64,000 nt of DNA, taken from assembly GCA_025617745.1 (NCBI GenBank), contig CM046870.1:24905501-24969500 (forward strand). Reading direction: 5' to 3'. This DNA is from Heliocidaris erythrogramma. Lineage: Eukaryota > Echinodermata > Echinoidea > Camarodonta > Echinometridae. The position numbers were made by a program, and so were the translations under genes. The notes beneath the pieces are model-generated. The model saw only the letters and a program-made list of their open reading frames with translations. It did no database searches and was not told the origin of the DNA. This document shows positions 1 to 10,466 of the stretch, in pieces; position 1 is the stretch's first letter, and each line of letters opens with the position of its first letter.

Positions 1-244
1 TAGCTTTGTTGACAAACGCATCTGCTCTCGCTTTGAAAATGAAGACCTCATGAATGAAACAATTGGTTGGCAATCCTTAATATCGTTTGCAGTAGGCGCA
101 CTTTTCTTCTTGTTGCGTATCTTCCCCTGCACACTCCCAGCCCTGTCCTCTCTTATCCCTTCCCGCCTTATCGATTACAAACATTGCCCGTCCCCATCGA
201 ATAGTGAAAAGGGGGTAAGGAAAGAAAGGGAATCTTGAGCACTA

Positions 245-249
<5 letters not shown>

Positions 250-283
<34 letters not shown>
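250..283. repeat. (GA)n microsatellite
   Basis: Uninterrupted GA dinucleotide tract of about 34 bases. No gene overlaps it. Confidence 0.95.
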
Positions 284-285
<2 letters not shown>

Positions 286-2332
286 GGACCTGTGACCTTA
301 ATAAACCGACGCTACGTCACTGATTTCAAAGTTCTTTCACCACTTTATCTTTGCTTTGTGTATTTTCCAAGCTCCGATTTTTTTAATGTTATCTAAACTA
401 GTATTCAGGATTGGGGTTAATTGGGGAAAGGGGGAGGGGTGGATGGAGCGTAAATCGGGATCACACGTACCATACAGATTACATAGATAATCTCGTAATT
501 TGGGGGTACAACTCCCCCCTTCCTCCAACATTCCTTCAGTCCGACAGTTAACGGGGAAATATTCTCCACTGAATTCAAAACAAGGAGATACGGTTTGTTA
601 CCCCGCACTGAGCTACTACGTCAAAACAACTAAACGCAGTAGTGATATTGCTCATTTCGATAAGTTTGCTCTGTCGTAAAATTATTGTCGAGTCACACGC
701 ATATAATGTAAATTTGTAGTTTCAAGACAAATGCAAACACATGCCGTCAATGTTAAATGAACATTGAGTTTTTGGTTTCTTTTTTCCTTTACAAATCAAA
801 ACGCAAAGGTTAAAGCCAGGGGTGTCACTAGACCATAATTGAATATTCCAATAAGAAAGTAAGAAAGAAAGACAAAAGAAGGGGAAGAAAAAAACAAAAA
901 CGATTTTTACGATTTTTATGTAATTTTGGGACAGAAAGTTAAAAATTTGCATACGAATTTTGTTTAATAAGGGGTGGGAGAGGGGAGTGTTACATCCGCA
1001 CAACCCCCTTCTACTTTTTTGTTCTAGCTTCGCCTTAGGTTAAAGTTCCATGTATAAAGACATGGTAGAATTCAATCACTCACACTATAATATAACCAGT
1101 ATTCTTTGGTACAGCTCCCACGCTCTTGTGAGAGAAGGCCACCAGAAAGTTCTGCTTCATATTTCCAAGTAACTCCTTGGTATTTCACATAGGATCGTGA
1201 AGGCGTGGAGCTGTAAAAGAGACATTTTCACCAGTAAAAGAGAAGGATCGTGGTTCCAAATCAGAGTTATGGCTGGAGCAAAAGGCAAGTAGCTTGATCT
1301 TGACATAGAGACAGATATTAGAGGCAGTACCACGATTTTTCTTTGGTCCCAGTGCAAGGACATATCTCTTCTTGTAAGCTCGTTGGTGCCGCTTCATATG
1401 TACGTTATGTACGCATGATAAAACATTTTTGGGTATGTTCGCGAATATCGAAATGATCGCGGATTTGCGAAAAGGAATACATTTCGAAAGAGCAAAAAAA
1501 AAAAGGTTATGTTTAAGAAGCACATTTTAAAAAAGTGCACCTGTTTTTACACAAATGGGGTCATATTTTATGGAAAATATTCTTGAAAGTACATGCAAAA
1601 TGGTAGGTCATTTTCGACTCCGCTGAAGGTCATAATGTTACACCAATTGTAATCATATCCCCAATCAATCGCAGGTCAATGCTCTATATAATGATAAAAT
1701 GATTTGCGATCAACTCAGATTACCAGCACCTAAGGTGGGTCATGTCCTTTAAACGATTGATTTTTTCATCAATCTCAACTTGATATCGCAACTCTTGTAG
1801 ACGTACATAAATAGGTACTACGTAGACAATTTTGATTGATTGGAGAAGTTGCCATCAAATGTGATCAATTTTGAGTCTTCTTAGGATTGGGCCCACATTA
1901 ATAACACAGTTGTCCTGAATTGTTTGATGAAACATGTTGAGAAAAAGTGAACAATAACTAAATCAACCATGAAATAATGAAAAATATTTAAAAGAAATTT
2001 TTAGCAAGCAATGACCAAAAATGCCTTTGTCATTAATTGATAAATTCTTGTGGCCGACAAATGTGTACATTTGTTGCATTCTCTATAAAGTGTTGAGTCA
2101 TTTATTGTTCGCTCATCTGTCTGTCTTTCTGTCTCTGTCAATACACTACACCGCCAATCACTCAAATGACAACGTACATAACTACAAGGCGGGGGGGGGG
2201 GGGTGGATTTATAATTTTCTCACTAAAATCGCAATCAGGGTATGGTACCTCCTGTTCTATCTAGGTAGAAGATAATCAAATTTTGTAGTTGGTAGCAGTA
2301 AATAGTTTGTAATCTATATAGTAGACCTTTGA
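284..2332. other. no gene recognised
   Basis: AT-rich sequence with short unsupported reading frames. It holds a run of 13 G at 2191-2203. A 112-codon minus-strand frame at 1185-1523 has no recognisable domain. Nothing else can be assigned. Confidence 0.5.
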
Positions 2333-2830
2333 TTAAAGGAGAATTAACCTCATAATATAAATGTGCTTATATTCAAAGATGTAATCTATTCCTTTTTGTT
2401 GTCCTAAGTAGTTTTGCATTAAAATATACGAGATGGGTATAAATCAAGATTTTCTCAGCAAGATTTATCGTCTGCTAGCGATACCTGGGGGCTGCCATTT
2501 TCTTGATGTGTACATAAAGATATTTTTAACCCGAATGCAAAATTTTAAAATATTTAACAGATATATATATATATATTCTAAAAAAGAAAATGTGTTTTAT
2601 ATTTCTTTGAAAATTACGATTTTACTAAATATAAATCTATTTTCTTGATACTATGACGTACGCGACGGAGCGAATTAATTCAAATTTATGCCAGATGACT
2701 TTCCCGAGAGTCAATAGTGACAAACTATGCATTCACCTGCTTTGAGATAATGGACTTCAAAAGTCAGAATGCGCGTTGTATAAATTATGTTCTGCTCTGC
2801 CAGGCAAGCGCAAGAAAACCAGTTTATCTC
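2333..2830 (+). repeat. partial copy of a foldback element (family A)
   Basis: Begins with AAAGGAGAATTAACC, the terminal sequence of the element at 3514-4414. Its whole length matches the reverse complement of the right half of that element: the shared blocks include a CTGCTAGCGATAC-type segment, a GACGTA..GACGGAGC segment and a TTCACCTGCTTT segment. Only one terminus is present, so this copy is truncated. Confidence 0.75.
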
Positions 2831-3135
2831 TTAGGGCATTGGCCAGAACTTATTAAAGATGTTACTTTTGAACTTAGACGAGGAGGAGAAGAAGGGATAC
2901 CCCGAGTTTTAATTTTTTAATTTGTTTATTGTTATCTATTTATTTATTTATTATTTTTGTGGTGGACTTATTTATTTTGCTACTATTTCCCTTGAATATT
3001 AGTAGGTCTTTTTGTAATGAACATGACCCCCCCCCCCCCACTAAACTAATATAATAAATTTCTATTAAAGTAATAGGAACAACGATCGTCAACAGAAAAG
3101 TGAGATACTAAATACACATGTGATATATATCTAAA
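2831..3135. other. 5' flank of sulfotransferase gene
   Basis: Short AT-rich spacer with a C13 run at 3027-3039. No TATA box, initiator or upstream coding exon can be assigned with confidence. Confidence 0.4.
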
Positions 3136-3163
3136 ATGAAATCATCACCTGATTTTTTTGTAG

Positions 3164-3352
3164 ATGCTGTACGGGGTTGGGACGGGCAGATGTCCACCCT
3201 CCTCGCCAAGGCTCCGGCGCACGTCGCCAAGGTCTGCTACGAGTACGACAACACAATCATGTCTTTTTTCATGAGCAGAAAGTGCATTGATCAGACAAAG
3301 AAGTTCAAAGTCCGATCGGATGACGTCTTCGTTATCACTTATCCAAAGACAG
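3164..3352 (+). CDS. sulfotransferase exon 1 (first recognisable)
   Basis: A T-rich stretch ending in GTAG at 3160-3163 looks like a 3' splice site, so this may be preceded by an unseen exon. The exon ends CAG|GTGGGT after the first base of the Gly codon in the PAPS loop. If the acceptor is used, the exon opens with an ATG in another frame, and Met at 3190 is the first in-frame methionine. Coding residues 1-54. Confidence 0.85.
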
Positions 3353-6300
3353 GTGGGTAACTTGTAGCTCCTCATACACTTTCCCTCGAGTTGCACAAGA
3401 TGAGTATGAGTTGGACGCGTAGCTTGGCATAAACTCGTAGAGAACTCGGCACAGAAACTCTAGTTATACATGTATTTAAAATGTTTAATATTCTCATGAA
3501 GTTATTTTTTTTAAAAGGAGAATTAACCCCTAATTACAAATTTACTTATATTGGAAGGTGTAATATATTCCTACTTATTGGCCTAAATCATTTTCTAATA
3601 AAAGGGTATAAATAAAGATATTCCAACACCCGATATCGGCTCCTACTCATTTACATGGGGATGCCATTTTCTTGCTGATTTGGAGTTGTACATGAACCAT
3701 TGAGAAATGTTCCAGTCAGGAAGATATTTTGAATCCAAGACCTAAATTGATTTTCTTCATTACCTAAAATCCCATATGTGACGAAAAATATAAAGTGGGT
3801 GTTTACATGTATTATAAAAGTTAAATCTTTATAATGATACTTTTAAATTGTCTGGTTTTGCTTAACAAAAATCTATTTTCTTGGGTTTGCCAAACAGAGC
3901 AGAACATAATATATTATGCAGCATGCATTCTGACTTTTCAAGTCCATTACCCGAAAGCAGGTGAATACATAGTTTGCCGCTGTAGATGCTCAGGGAAGAA
4001 GCATCCATAAAATTTGAATTAATTTGCTCCGTCCCATACGTCACAGTATCGAGAAATAGATTTCTATTAAGCGAATATCGATTTTCAACAGAAATATATA
4101 AGGAAATCTTCAGTTTAAAAATAAATTGACATATCTATTCTATATTTTTAATCTCAAATGGGTTTCTAATTTTGAAAAAGGCAATTGGGCATTTGGATTA
4201 AGAAAATCTTCTTGTACACATAAAAAATGGCAGCCCCCATGTGCTGCTAGCAGACGATACATATTGCTAGCAGATGATAAATTTTGCTCAGAAAATCTTG
4301 ATTCGTATCGATCTTGTATATTTTGACGCGAAGCCATATAGTCTAGCAAGTAGGAATACATAACACCTTTGAACACTATCGTCTTTATTTTTTGAGGTTA
4401 ATTCTCCTTTAATGATAGTTTTTTTTATAGATCATAATAAACATATCTGCTCCGCTTAACAAAGTTTTGCACAAAGTTACTTAACAATATATATATATAT
4501 ATATCTGTAGATTTCTTAAAGTAATAGGTGAGAGATTATGTAAACAATCCAACTTGAAATCTTAATATTTGATGGATGTTATAATTTAATTTATGTTTTT
4601 TTCATGTCTGATCTATTTGTCTCTGATTAAGCTTCAGCAGCTTGGAGCAAATTAAAAATTGTGTCATAATGACGCACCTTTGTTTCCGTTATTTCCATGG
4701 TAACAGGAACCACGTGGGCTCAGCAGATCATGTTATTGGTGCAGGTTGAAGCCGATCTGTCATTCTTTGAAGGGAGGCACATCTCCAAGTTGGTTCCTTT
4801 CTTGGAAGTTCCTAATATCGGTACTCCGGGAGACATTGAGGCTGTACGTCGTTGATCCACGTTTCTTTCAATGGGGGGGGGGGGGGGGGGGGGGTTGCAA
4901 ATATCTGCAACATTGCTGACAAGCGAAAAACAAACAAGAAAACTAAGGGCAATTTCAATTTCAATCCCCCGTTGTACTGCCTATCAAATTCGGATTATGT
5001 AATATGTCCTTGTCATCTTGTACCCATTGACATATTATTGAACTATGTGAATGAAATCAGTTATTATTTTATCAAAAACCGTAATAAGTTAATAGTTTAG
5101 TCATTTTCTTTCCGTACCTGCTTTAATATTAAGAAAATAATTCTTTCTTGAAATAAGAAAATAAATTGAAAGAGAGTGACTGAATTCGATTGAAATTTCT
5201 TTCTCAGATCAAGACGGTAGCTGAGTTAAACAAAGTGCCAACACTCGCTGAAACCGCAGATGCTTTGCCAACCGATAGACCCAGAATACTGAAAACACAC
5301 GTGGTCCCACGATGGCTCCCTGAGGGACTCAAAGAGGACCCCAAGGCCAAGGTTGTGTATGTGGCTAGGAACCCAAAGGACACAGCCGTGTCTTACTACC
5401 ACTTCCACCAGCTAATGCAAGGTCTTCCAGACTATGTATCATGGAATGAGTTCTTTGAAGAGTTTATCGCCAATAGAGGTATGTCCCCTGGTTGGCAACG
5501 ATTTGTTGTGTAAAGATTAACAAATTTCTGCCATGAATGCTTTCTGTAAATAATAATAATAATAGCAATAATAGCTGTTTCTATAAGCGCCTTATGAGTT
5601 ACAATGTAACCGGCGAAAGTGCTTACAGCATTATTACCCCGGTCACTGGATTCAATTGCGATTCTGCACATTACAGTGCACATTCTCCACTCCTCTTGGG
5701 AACATTCCAGCCAGTCGCCTGTTTCCAAGCGCGCACATGCTAGTTCAACCACAATGACGTTCGCATCTTACCAGGTACCCATTTAACACCGGGGTAACCT
5801 CTCTGGTCATAATTCAGGACCGCTAGTCATAATGACCGCTATTCATAAGGACCGCTATCGACAACGCGTGACTAAAATGAACAGCGGTCCTTTATAAATA
5901 GCGAGCAAACCATAGACAAATTATCTCGCTATTCCCAAAGACCGCCATTCATAAGGACCGATATCTATAAGGACTGCTATCCATAACGCTTGACTAATTG
6001 AATAGCAGTCCTTTATAAATAGCGGTCATTATAAATAACGAGCAGACCCCTTAACACCTGGGTGGATAGGAGCAATGTAGATAAAATGCCTTGCTCAAGA
6101 GCATAAGTGCTGTGCACCGGAAATTACCGGAATCATACCTAGTAGATCTACAGGATATTACAGCTGGTTGTTAGATTGTAGTGAGAAGATGAACCGAATG
6201 ATCAGGACTGGCAATCTGCCATCACCCCTATAAGCACATGCATGCAGTGCTATAATTAAGTCTAGCCTTCTACAAAATATATCAATCCATTAACAGCTGA

Positions 6301-9300
6301 AGACAACCTTTTTAAAAGTGTGTCTTTAGCGTTTATTATACTTCACGAGGTCTATACACGAATTATTAAATAATGCAAGATGCCAATCAATTTATTGGCA
6401 ACAAAAGGAATAACACATACGATAATAAAGATACAAATCATGATGACTACCCGAATACAACAACTACAAACAGACAAAGGAGATAGAAATTGTGAAGAAG
6501 GCTATTTCGTTGATAGCACACGAACCTTCGGGTTATACAGCTTTGGGGATGGTATAAAGAGGAAGATTATTCACAGTGCTTACCTTAATCATCTTTTCAT
6601 TGTTGTACTTTCCCAAACGTCCAGTTCCTGGCGGTTCTTGGTTTGACCACACCCTATACTGGTGGAAGCTCAGGAATCATCCCAATGTTCTCTTTCTAAC
6701 CTACGAAGACATGAAGCAGGTAGGATGTAAACAATCTTCTCAATCCAATTATATCCTAGGAGTTTTGTTCATGTAGGATTGCCAGTGGCTCTGTCGGAGC
6801 TGGGGGAGGGAACGTTTTTCCCCACTTTGGGAGCAAAAGGCCATTTGCCCCCTCGATCCGTCTTTTGCTGAACGATATGAGATGTTTTGAATTTATTATT
6901 TTCTTCCCAAGGAATGATATACAGGGCCTTTTTCTTTCTTTTATTCTCGATATAAAAACTAAAACGGGTCGCATAATTACTAAGAAAAAAAACAACACAA
7001 AAATGTCAAACACTTTTCCAAGAGGAGGAGCGATGGCTCAGGGGTAGAGCAGTGGTCTCGTAATTGGGAGGATCAAGATGATGCGCTGTTGGTAAGGCAT
7101 TTATCCTCATTACCAAGTCCCTCGGAGAAGACTTAAAACCGTTGGTCCCCTGGTAGCTTACTTACAAGCATACACATGCTTTCTAAGCAGTCGGGTAAAA
7201 ATAAACCATTAAACCTCTTTTGTTTGTGTCCCTATTCACCTTGGTGTTTCTGTGCACAACGGTACTCAATTTACACTTTATACGTACTGTTTTTACATTT
7301 AAAAGGACTCGAGGAAAGCCGTTGTTCAGATCGCCGAGTTCATGGGCAAATCTTTACCGGATGAAGTAATTGACCGCATTGTTGATGCTTCTAGTTTCAA
7401 ATTCATGAAGAAGAATGCGAGCACGAACCCTGACGTCGCTTTGGAGAAGGCGATAGACAGCACCGAGAACAAATCATTCATGCGGAAAGGTAAGTAGTAT
7501 TCGTGTCATGTGGTGGAGGTCTAGCTTCTTTAGTCCTCAGCCCAAATGCAAGGTCTTAAGGCCTGTTGGTCCTCTGTTCAATTCGTCCTGAGTCCCATTG
7601 ATCCTCCGTTCAATTAACCATCCATCCCATTTTTCCATATTGGGTTCTATCGATAGCTACCCCAACATTATGCATGCACTTACATAATACGCTAACCTTT
7701 ATGGGTTGAAGAACGTAATAGGGAGTTTTCGTTTAGCAACGTACGCAGGATTTGAGGACGGAGATTACCAATTGCACACGACAAAGGACGCCTAGGCATA
7801 ATTCTAAATGAAAGAACCGGAACGGCAATACCGTGCTAGATCAAGAGCATACGATGAATTGCAAATGCATCGTTCGCTCAGAATCTAGGACGAAACTACT
7901 GTTCCCGTTCTTCAATTTTCCACATAAAGACTTTAAGACGGGGCCGGCGTCCTTTGTCATGTGCAATTGTTAATCTCCGTCCTAGAATCCCGCGTACGTT
8001 GCTGAACGAAAAGTCCCTAATGAGACATAGAACCCCGCATAGAACAAATGAAACTTCAAGGTCCACTGCAACCCAAATGCAAGTTGATTTCTGTTGATGT
8101 GCAGGGATGCATACAACTCATATTTTGTTATTCAAACATCTAAATATGTTTCATAGTTTTTAAAATATTTTTTAAAAATAATTTTCTCAAACATGCTAAG
8201 CCCCACCCTAAAGAAATGCTCCAGGTCTCATTCCTGCAGTGACATCATATGTCAATCATTAGTGAGCTAAGGAGAGACAGTGGTATAGATTTGCCAGAGA
8301 TGACCATCTGTTTCAATAGACCATACAATACCTACATAATAGTTGCTTTTTCAGACATGCTGTAGCATCGCCAGGAATAGAATGGTAATGGGTATTGTTT
8401 GAAAGCATGCAATTCTATTGTGAGCATGTGCTAGGCTGAGGGAACTTACGTTCCACTGTCTATTGTAAAATCTTGGTGTAGCTGACTGATGATTGACAGA
8501 TGATGTCATTGCAGGAGATGTGGAGCTTTTTTTTAGGGTGGGGTTTAGGAGGTTGGAAAAAACTATTTAAAAAAACATTTTAAAATCTATGAAACATATC
8601 TAGATGTTTGAATAACAGAATATTAGTTGTATGCATCCCTGCAAATCAAATGCAAAAAACTTGCATTTGGGTTGCGTTTGGTTGCAGGGGCCCTTTCGAC
8701 ATGTAATAACTAAAAGCAAGGTCCAATGGCCCAAAATCTAATTGTTGATTGAGATGTTGATTGAGGGAGGGGCATTGCCACCCCCGTAATCCATGATGGA
8801 TACGAAGGAGATGAACATGATGAATGGAATGTAATGTAAGTTAGGGTAAATTCACTCCGAACCAGCATTATTTTCTTATCAGGCAATGTTATAGAAGAGG
8901 AGAAATGGACAATGTCAATTAATTTTTCATATACACAGTCATTTATGACACAAAGTAACAATTTTAATTATTTGATTAGTCCTCCTCTCATTTTCGGGTT
9001 CATGAACTTCCTGTAGAAAACGAGTATATCCAGAACAAGACTTCATCTATACCTTTTATAAAAATACCCAACCCTATTATGGCCTGTATAGCCACTTACT
9101 TTGACATAACAGTCAGATTATTGAACTTTATCAGATTTCGTATTAATGAATCTTTTTGTATAAAAAATAAGTGTGTTTAGAAATACTAATTATCTAGAAT
9201 ATTTACGATACATCTCTTGAACTTAATTTGCGGAAATAAAAATGTGAAAAATCAGCAAACCTTAGATTAATGTAAATTTTATTTTCTCATTTTTGGGCAT

Positions 9301-9422
9301 CTTATTACCTAGGAATCGTTGGAGACTGGAAGAGTTACTTCTCAGAAGATCAGAATCGTCGATTTGATCAATTCTACCAAGAAAAGATGGCAGGATCGGG
9401 ACTCGAACTAAGATTTGAATAA
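3190..9422 (+). CDS. cytosolic sulfotransferase (SULT family), six exons
   Basis: Predicted to transfer sulfate from PAPS to hydroxyl or amine groups of small acceptors in the cytosol; the acceptor cannot be deduced. Exons: 3190-3352, 4707-4843, 5208-5478, 6625-6719, 7306-7489 and 9313-9422, all GT-AG with matching phases, giving 319 residues (family usually 285-300). Visible motifs are the 5'-phosphosulfate loop TYPKTGTTW (residues 50-58), the catalytic KTH with His131, the 3'-phosphate segment YVARNPKDTAVSYYHF (151-166, with Arg154 and Ser162), SWFDH (195-199), TYEDMK (216-221) and RKGxxGDWK (282-290). The C-terminus ends with the family pattern FD.FY..KM.G..L..R.E before TAA. Start is uncertain: Met at 3190 puts the loop where the family has it, but an in-frame ATG at 3136 and an upstream exon spliced at 3163/3164 are alternatives. 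Introns are filled with mobile elements. The C-terminal dimer motif is altered. Confidence 0.95.
3514..4414. mobile_element. foldback element (family A), complete
   Basis: Starts AAAAGGAGAATTAACC and ends with its inverse GGTTAATTCTCCTTT near 4395-4412. The left arm (to about 3700) and right arm (from about 4210) are imperfect inverted copies, including a TGGGGATGCCATTTTCTTG segment. Length is about 900 bp, lying in intron 1. No transposase frame is visible, so it is non-autonomous. Confidence 0.75.
4484..4504. repeat. (TA)n microsatellite
   Basis: Pure AT dinucleotide tract in intron 1. Confidence 0.9.
4707..4843 (+). CDS. sulfotransferase exon 2
   Basis: Acceptor TAACAG|GAACC completes the split Gly and continues TTWAQQIM, finishing the phosphosulfate-binding loop. 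Donor is GCT|GTACGT; the exon is 137 bp and ends on a codon boundary. Residues 55-100. Confidence 0.93.
4873..4894 (+). repeat. poly(G) run of 22
   Basis: Homopolymer of 22 G at the start of intron 2, 30 bases after the exon 2 donor. It could form a G-quadruplex in the pre-mRNA, because the G strand is the sense strand. Confidence 0.95.
5208..5478 (+). CDS. sulfotransferase exon 3 (catalytic)
   Basis: Acceptor TTTCTCAG|ATC, donor AGAG|GTATGT, 271 bp, residues 101-190. It carries the substrate-pocket segment, the catalytic KTH (129-131) and the Arg-Ser pair of the 3'-phosphate site. It is the most strongly conserved exon and on its own identifies the family. Confidence 0.97.
5551..6120 (-). 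mobile_element. SINE body, minus strand, interrupted by a hairpin element
   Basis: On the minus strand it ends in an ATT tail (5551-5575 on plus). It shares the GGTGTTAAATGGGTACC and CCGGGGTAATAAT blocks with the full SINE at 13820-14180. The body is split at the TTAACACC site by the element at 5791-6050 and resumes at 6051. The tRNA-like head is not recognisable. Confidence 0.75.
5791..6050. mobile_element. hairpin miniature transposon, 8-bp target duplication
   Basis: Flanked by TTAACACC at 5783-5790 and 6051-6058. Begins GGGGTAACCTCTC and ends GAGCAGACCCC. The interior consists of repeated AAGGACCGCTAT-type units, first in one orientation and then inverted (AGCGGTCCTTTATAAAT). An 8-bp duplication suggests hAT-type transposition. 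Intron 3 of the sulfotransferase. Confidence 0.8.
6625..6719 (+). CDS. sulfotransferase exon 4
   Basis: Acceptor GTCCAG|TT, donor AAGCAG|GTAGGA, 95 bp, residues 191-222. Encodes VPGGSWFDH...WWKLRNHPNVLFLTYEDMKQ, the SWFDH block and TYEDMK segment typical of SULT enzymes. Confidence 0.95.
7021..7165 (+). mobile_element. tRNA-derived SINE fragment
   Basis: Starts with GCGATGGCTCAGGGGTAGAG, an A-box-like tRNA head, followed by GTAAGGCATTTATCC and a GACTTAAAACCGTTGG block. The B box is degraded. Intron 4. Confidence 0.55.
7306..7489 (+). CDS. sulfotransferase exon 5
   Basis: Acceptor TTAAAAG|GAC, donor AAAG|GTAAGT, 184 bp, residues 223-283. Encodes the helical region and ends at FMRK, the start of the PAPS-contacting RKG motif, which is split by intron 5. 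Confidence 0.94.
7721..8017. mobile_element. MITE with ~70-bp inverted repeats and TA target site
   Basis: Left terminus GGGAGTTTTCGTTTAGCAAC and right terminus, inverted, GGGACTTTTCGTTCAGCAAC; the arms continue for about 70 bp with fewer than ten mismatches. Flanked by TA on both sides, as in Tc1/mariner-type insertions. 297 bp, no coding capacity, intron 5. Confidence 0.85.
8061..8695. mobile_element. foldback element (family B)
   Basis: Arms of about 230 bp: left 8061-8290 and right about 8455-8695, sharing inverted AACCCAAATGCAAG, GCAGGGATGCATACAACT, TAGGGTGGGG and CATCTGTCAATCATCAG-type blocks. The unique centre is about 150 bp. No reading frame of note. Intron 5. Confidence 0.8.
9313..9422 (+). 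CDS. sulfotransferase exon 6 (terminal)
   Basis: Acceptor ATTACCTAG|GA completes Gly284 and continues IVGDWK, then the C-terminal tail and TAA at 9420-9422. Residues 284-319. The position of the KxxxTVxxxE dimer motif reads K-S-E-R here. Confidence 0.95.
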
Positions 9423-9613
9423 TCTTTATTGCGAACATCGATTTCATACCAAAAAATATCTTGAAAGTAGAGTAGGAAATCGCTTATTATTGGCCACACA
9501 TTAGCCCCGTCTTAACAGACCTTTCTGGAACTGAATTGTCCGGACAATGTCCTTTCAGCAAAACTTACTAACTTACAATACTTACAAAGTTTCTTTCACA
9601 ATGCAATCACTTA

Positions 9614-9619
9614 AATAAA
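9614..9619 (+). terminator. candidate polyadenylation signal
   Basis: AATAAA, the first such hexamer downstream of the sulfotransferase stop codon (192 bp). Position is plausible for a 3' UTR; cleavage is not shown by the sequence. Confidence 0.45.
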
Positions 9620-10466
9620 GATCAATTTCATCTTTAAGACAAAGAACATCTGTAAATTGTAAAACTATGGAGTAGTCGTACCCCGAAATCGGAAAGGAAA
9701 ACATCTAAATATCGATTCAACCATACTGAACATGCTGATAAAGGATGGATTGAGCTTAGATTTATTTTTTATTTATTTATTTATTTTTATTCATTTATGC
9801 TATTGAAAGTGCTTTTGAAGTTCCAAACTACAACACGCAAAATATATAAAATTTACCAAGTACGTCCCTATATTGCGAAATTTTCGTACAGCAAAAAAAA
9901 ATAAAAGTCTGCTTTTTCAAGGGGGGGGGGGGCGGGTAGAAGCCCTCCCCCCACGAAATGGTACTTGAATCGTATGTACATGTATTGTGTTCCTGCCTCA
10001 GCCCGCTCAGAATACAAAAGTGCAGTGCTCTTTCACAATGTAATCTGGGGGTCCCACGTAAAACAACATGGGGGTTTATGAATTCAATTGCAGGTTTTAT
10101 TATCATTTCATCGCAGCCAGTGGCTGAATTGCGAACGATTAACAAAACTGATAAAAACACACAAATATAGAAACTTACATAGCCTACTTAAAAATGATCA
10201 TAAATAACCAGATAAGATATCGTAATGCATTGAACATATCATAACTTGCAGCAATGTGGTTTCTACCTTAAAAAAATCAAATTGGCTTACTTGTACAGAA
10301 AATGAAAGTATTGAAATAATTTGAATGATTATGGAACTTATGAAACAGTGAGTTATAAATAGCATATCAAATGAATTGAGAAATTTAACCCCCCAAAAAT
10401 TGCCATTAGCCGAGATTATATGAAAGTAGCTAAATAAGTAACAGTCTTTACATAAAAGATGAAAAG
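9620..10466. other. no gene recognised
   Basis: AT-rich intergenic sequence with a G12 run at 9921-9932. Nothing else assigned. Confidence 0.5.

Noticed and set aside
1157..1523. Minus-strand frame containing KKRYVLALGPKKNRG
   Set aside because: Looked protein-like for a moment, but no family, splice sites or continuation could be found.
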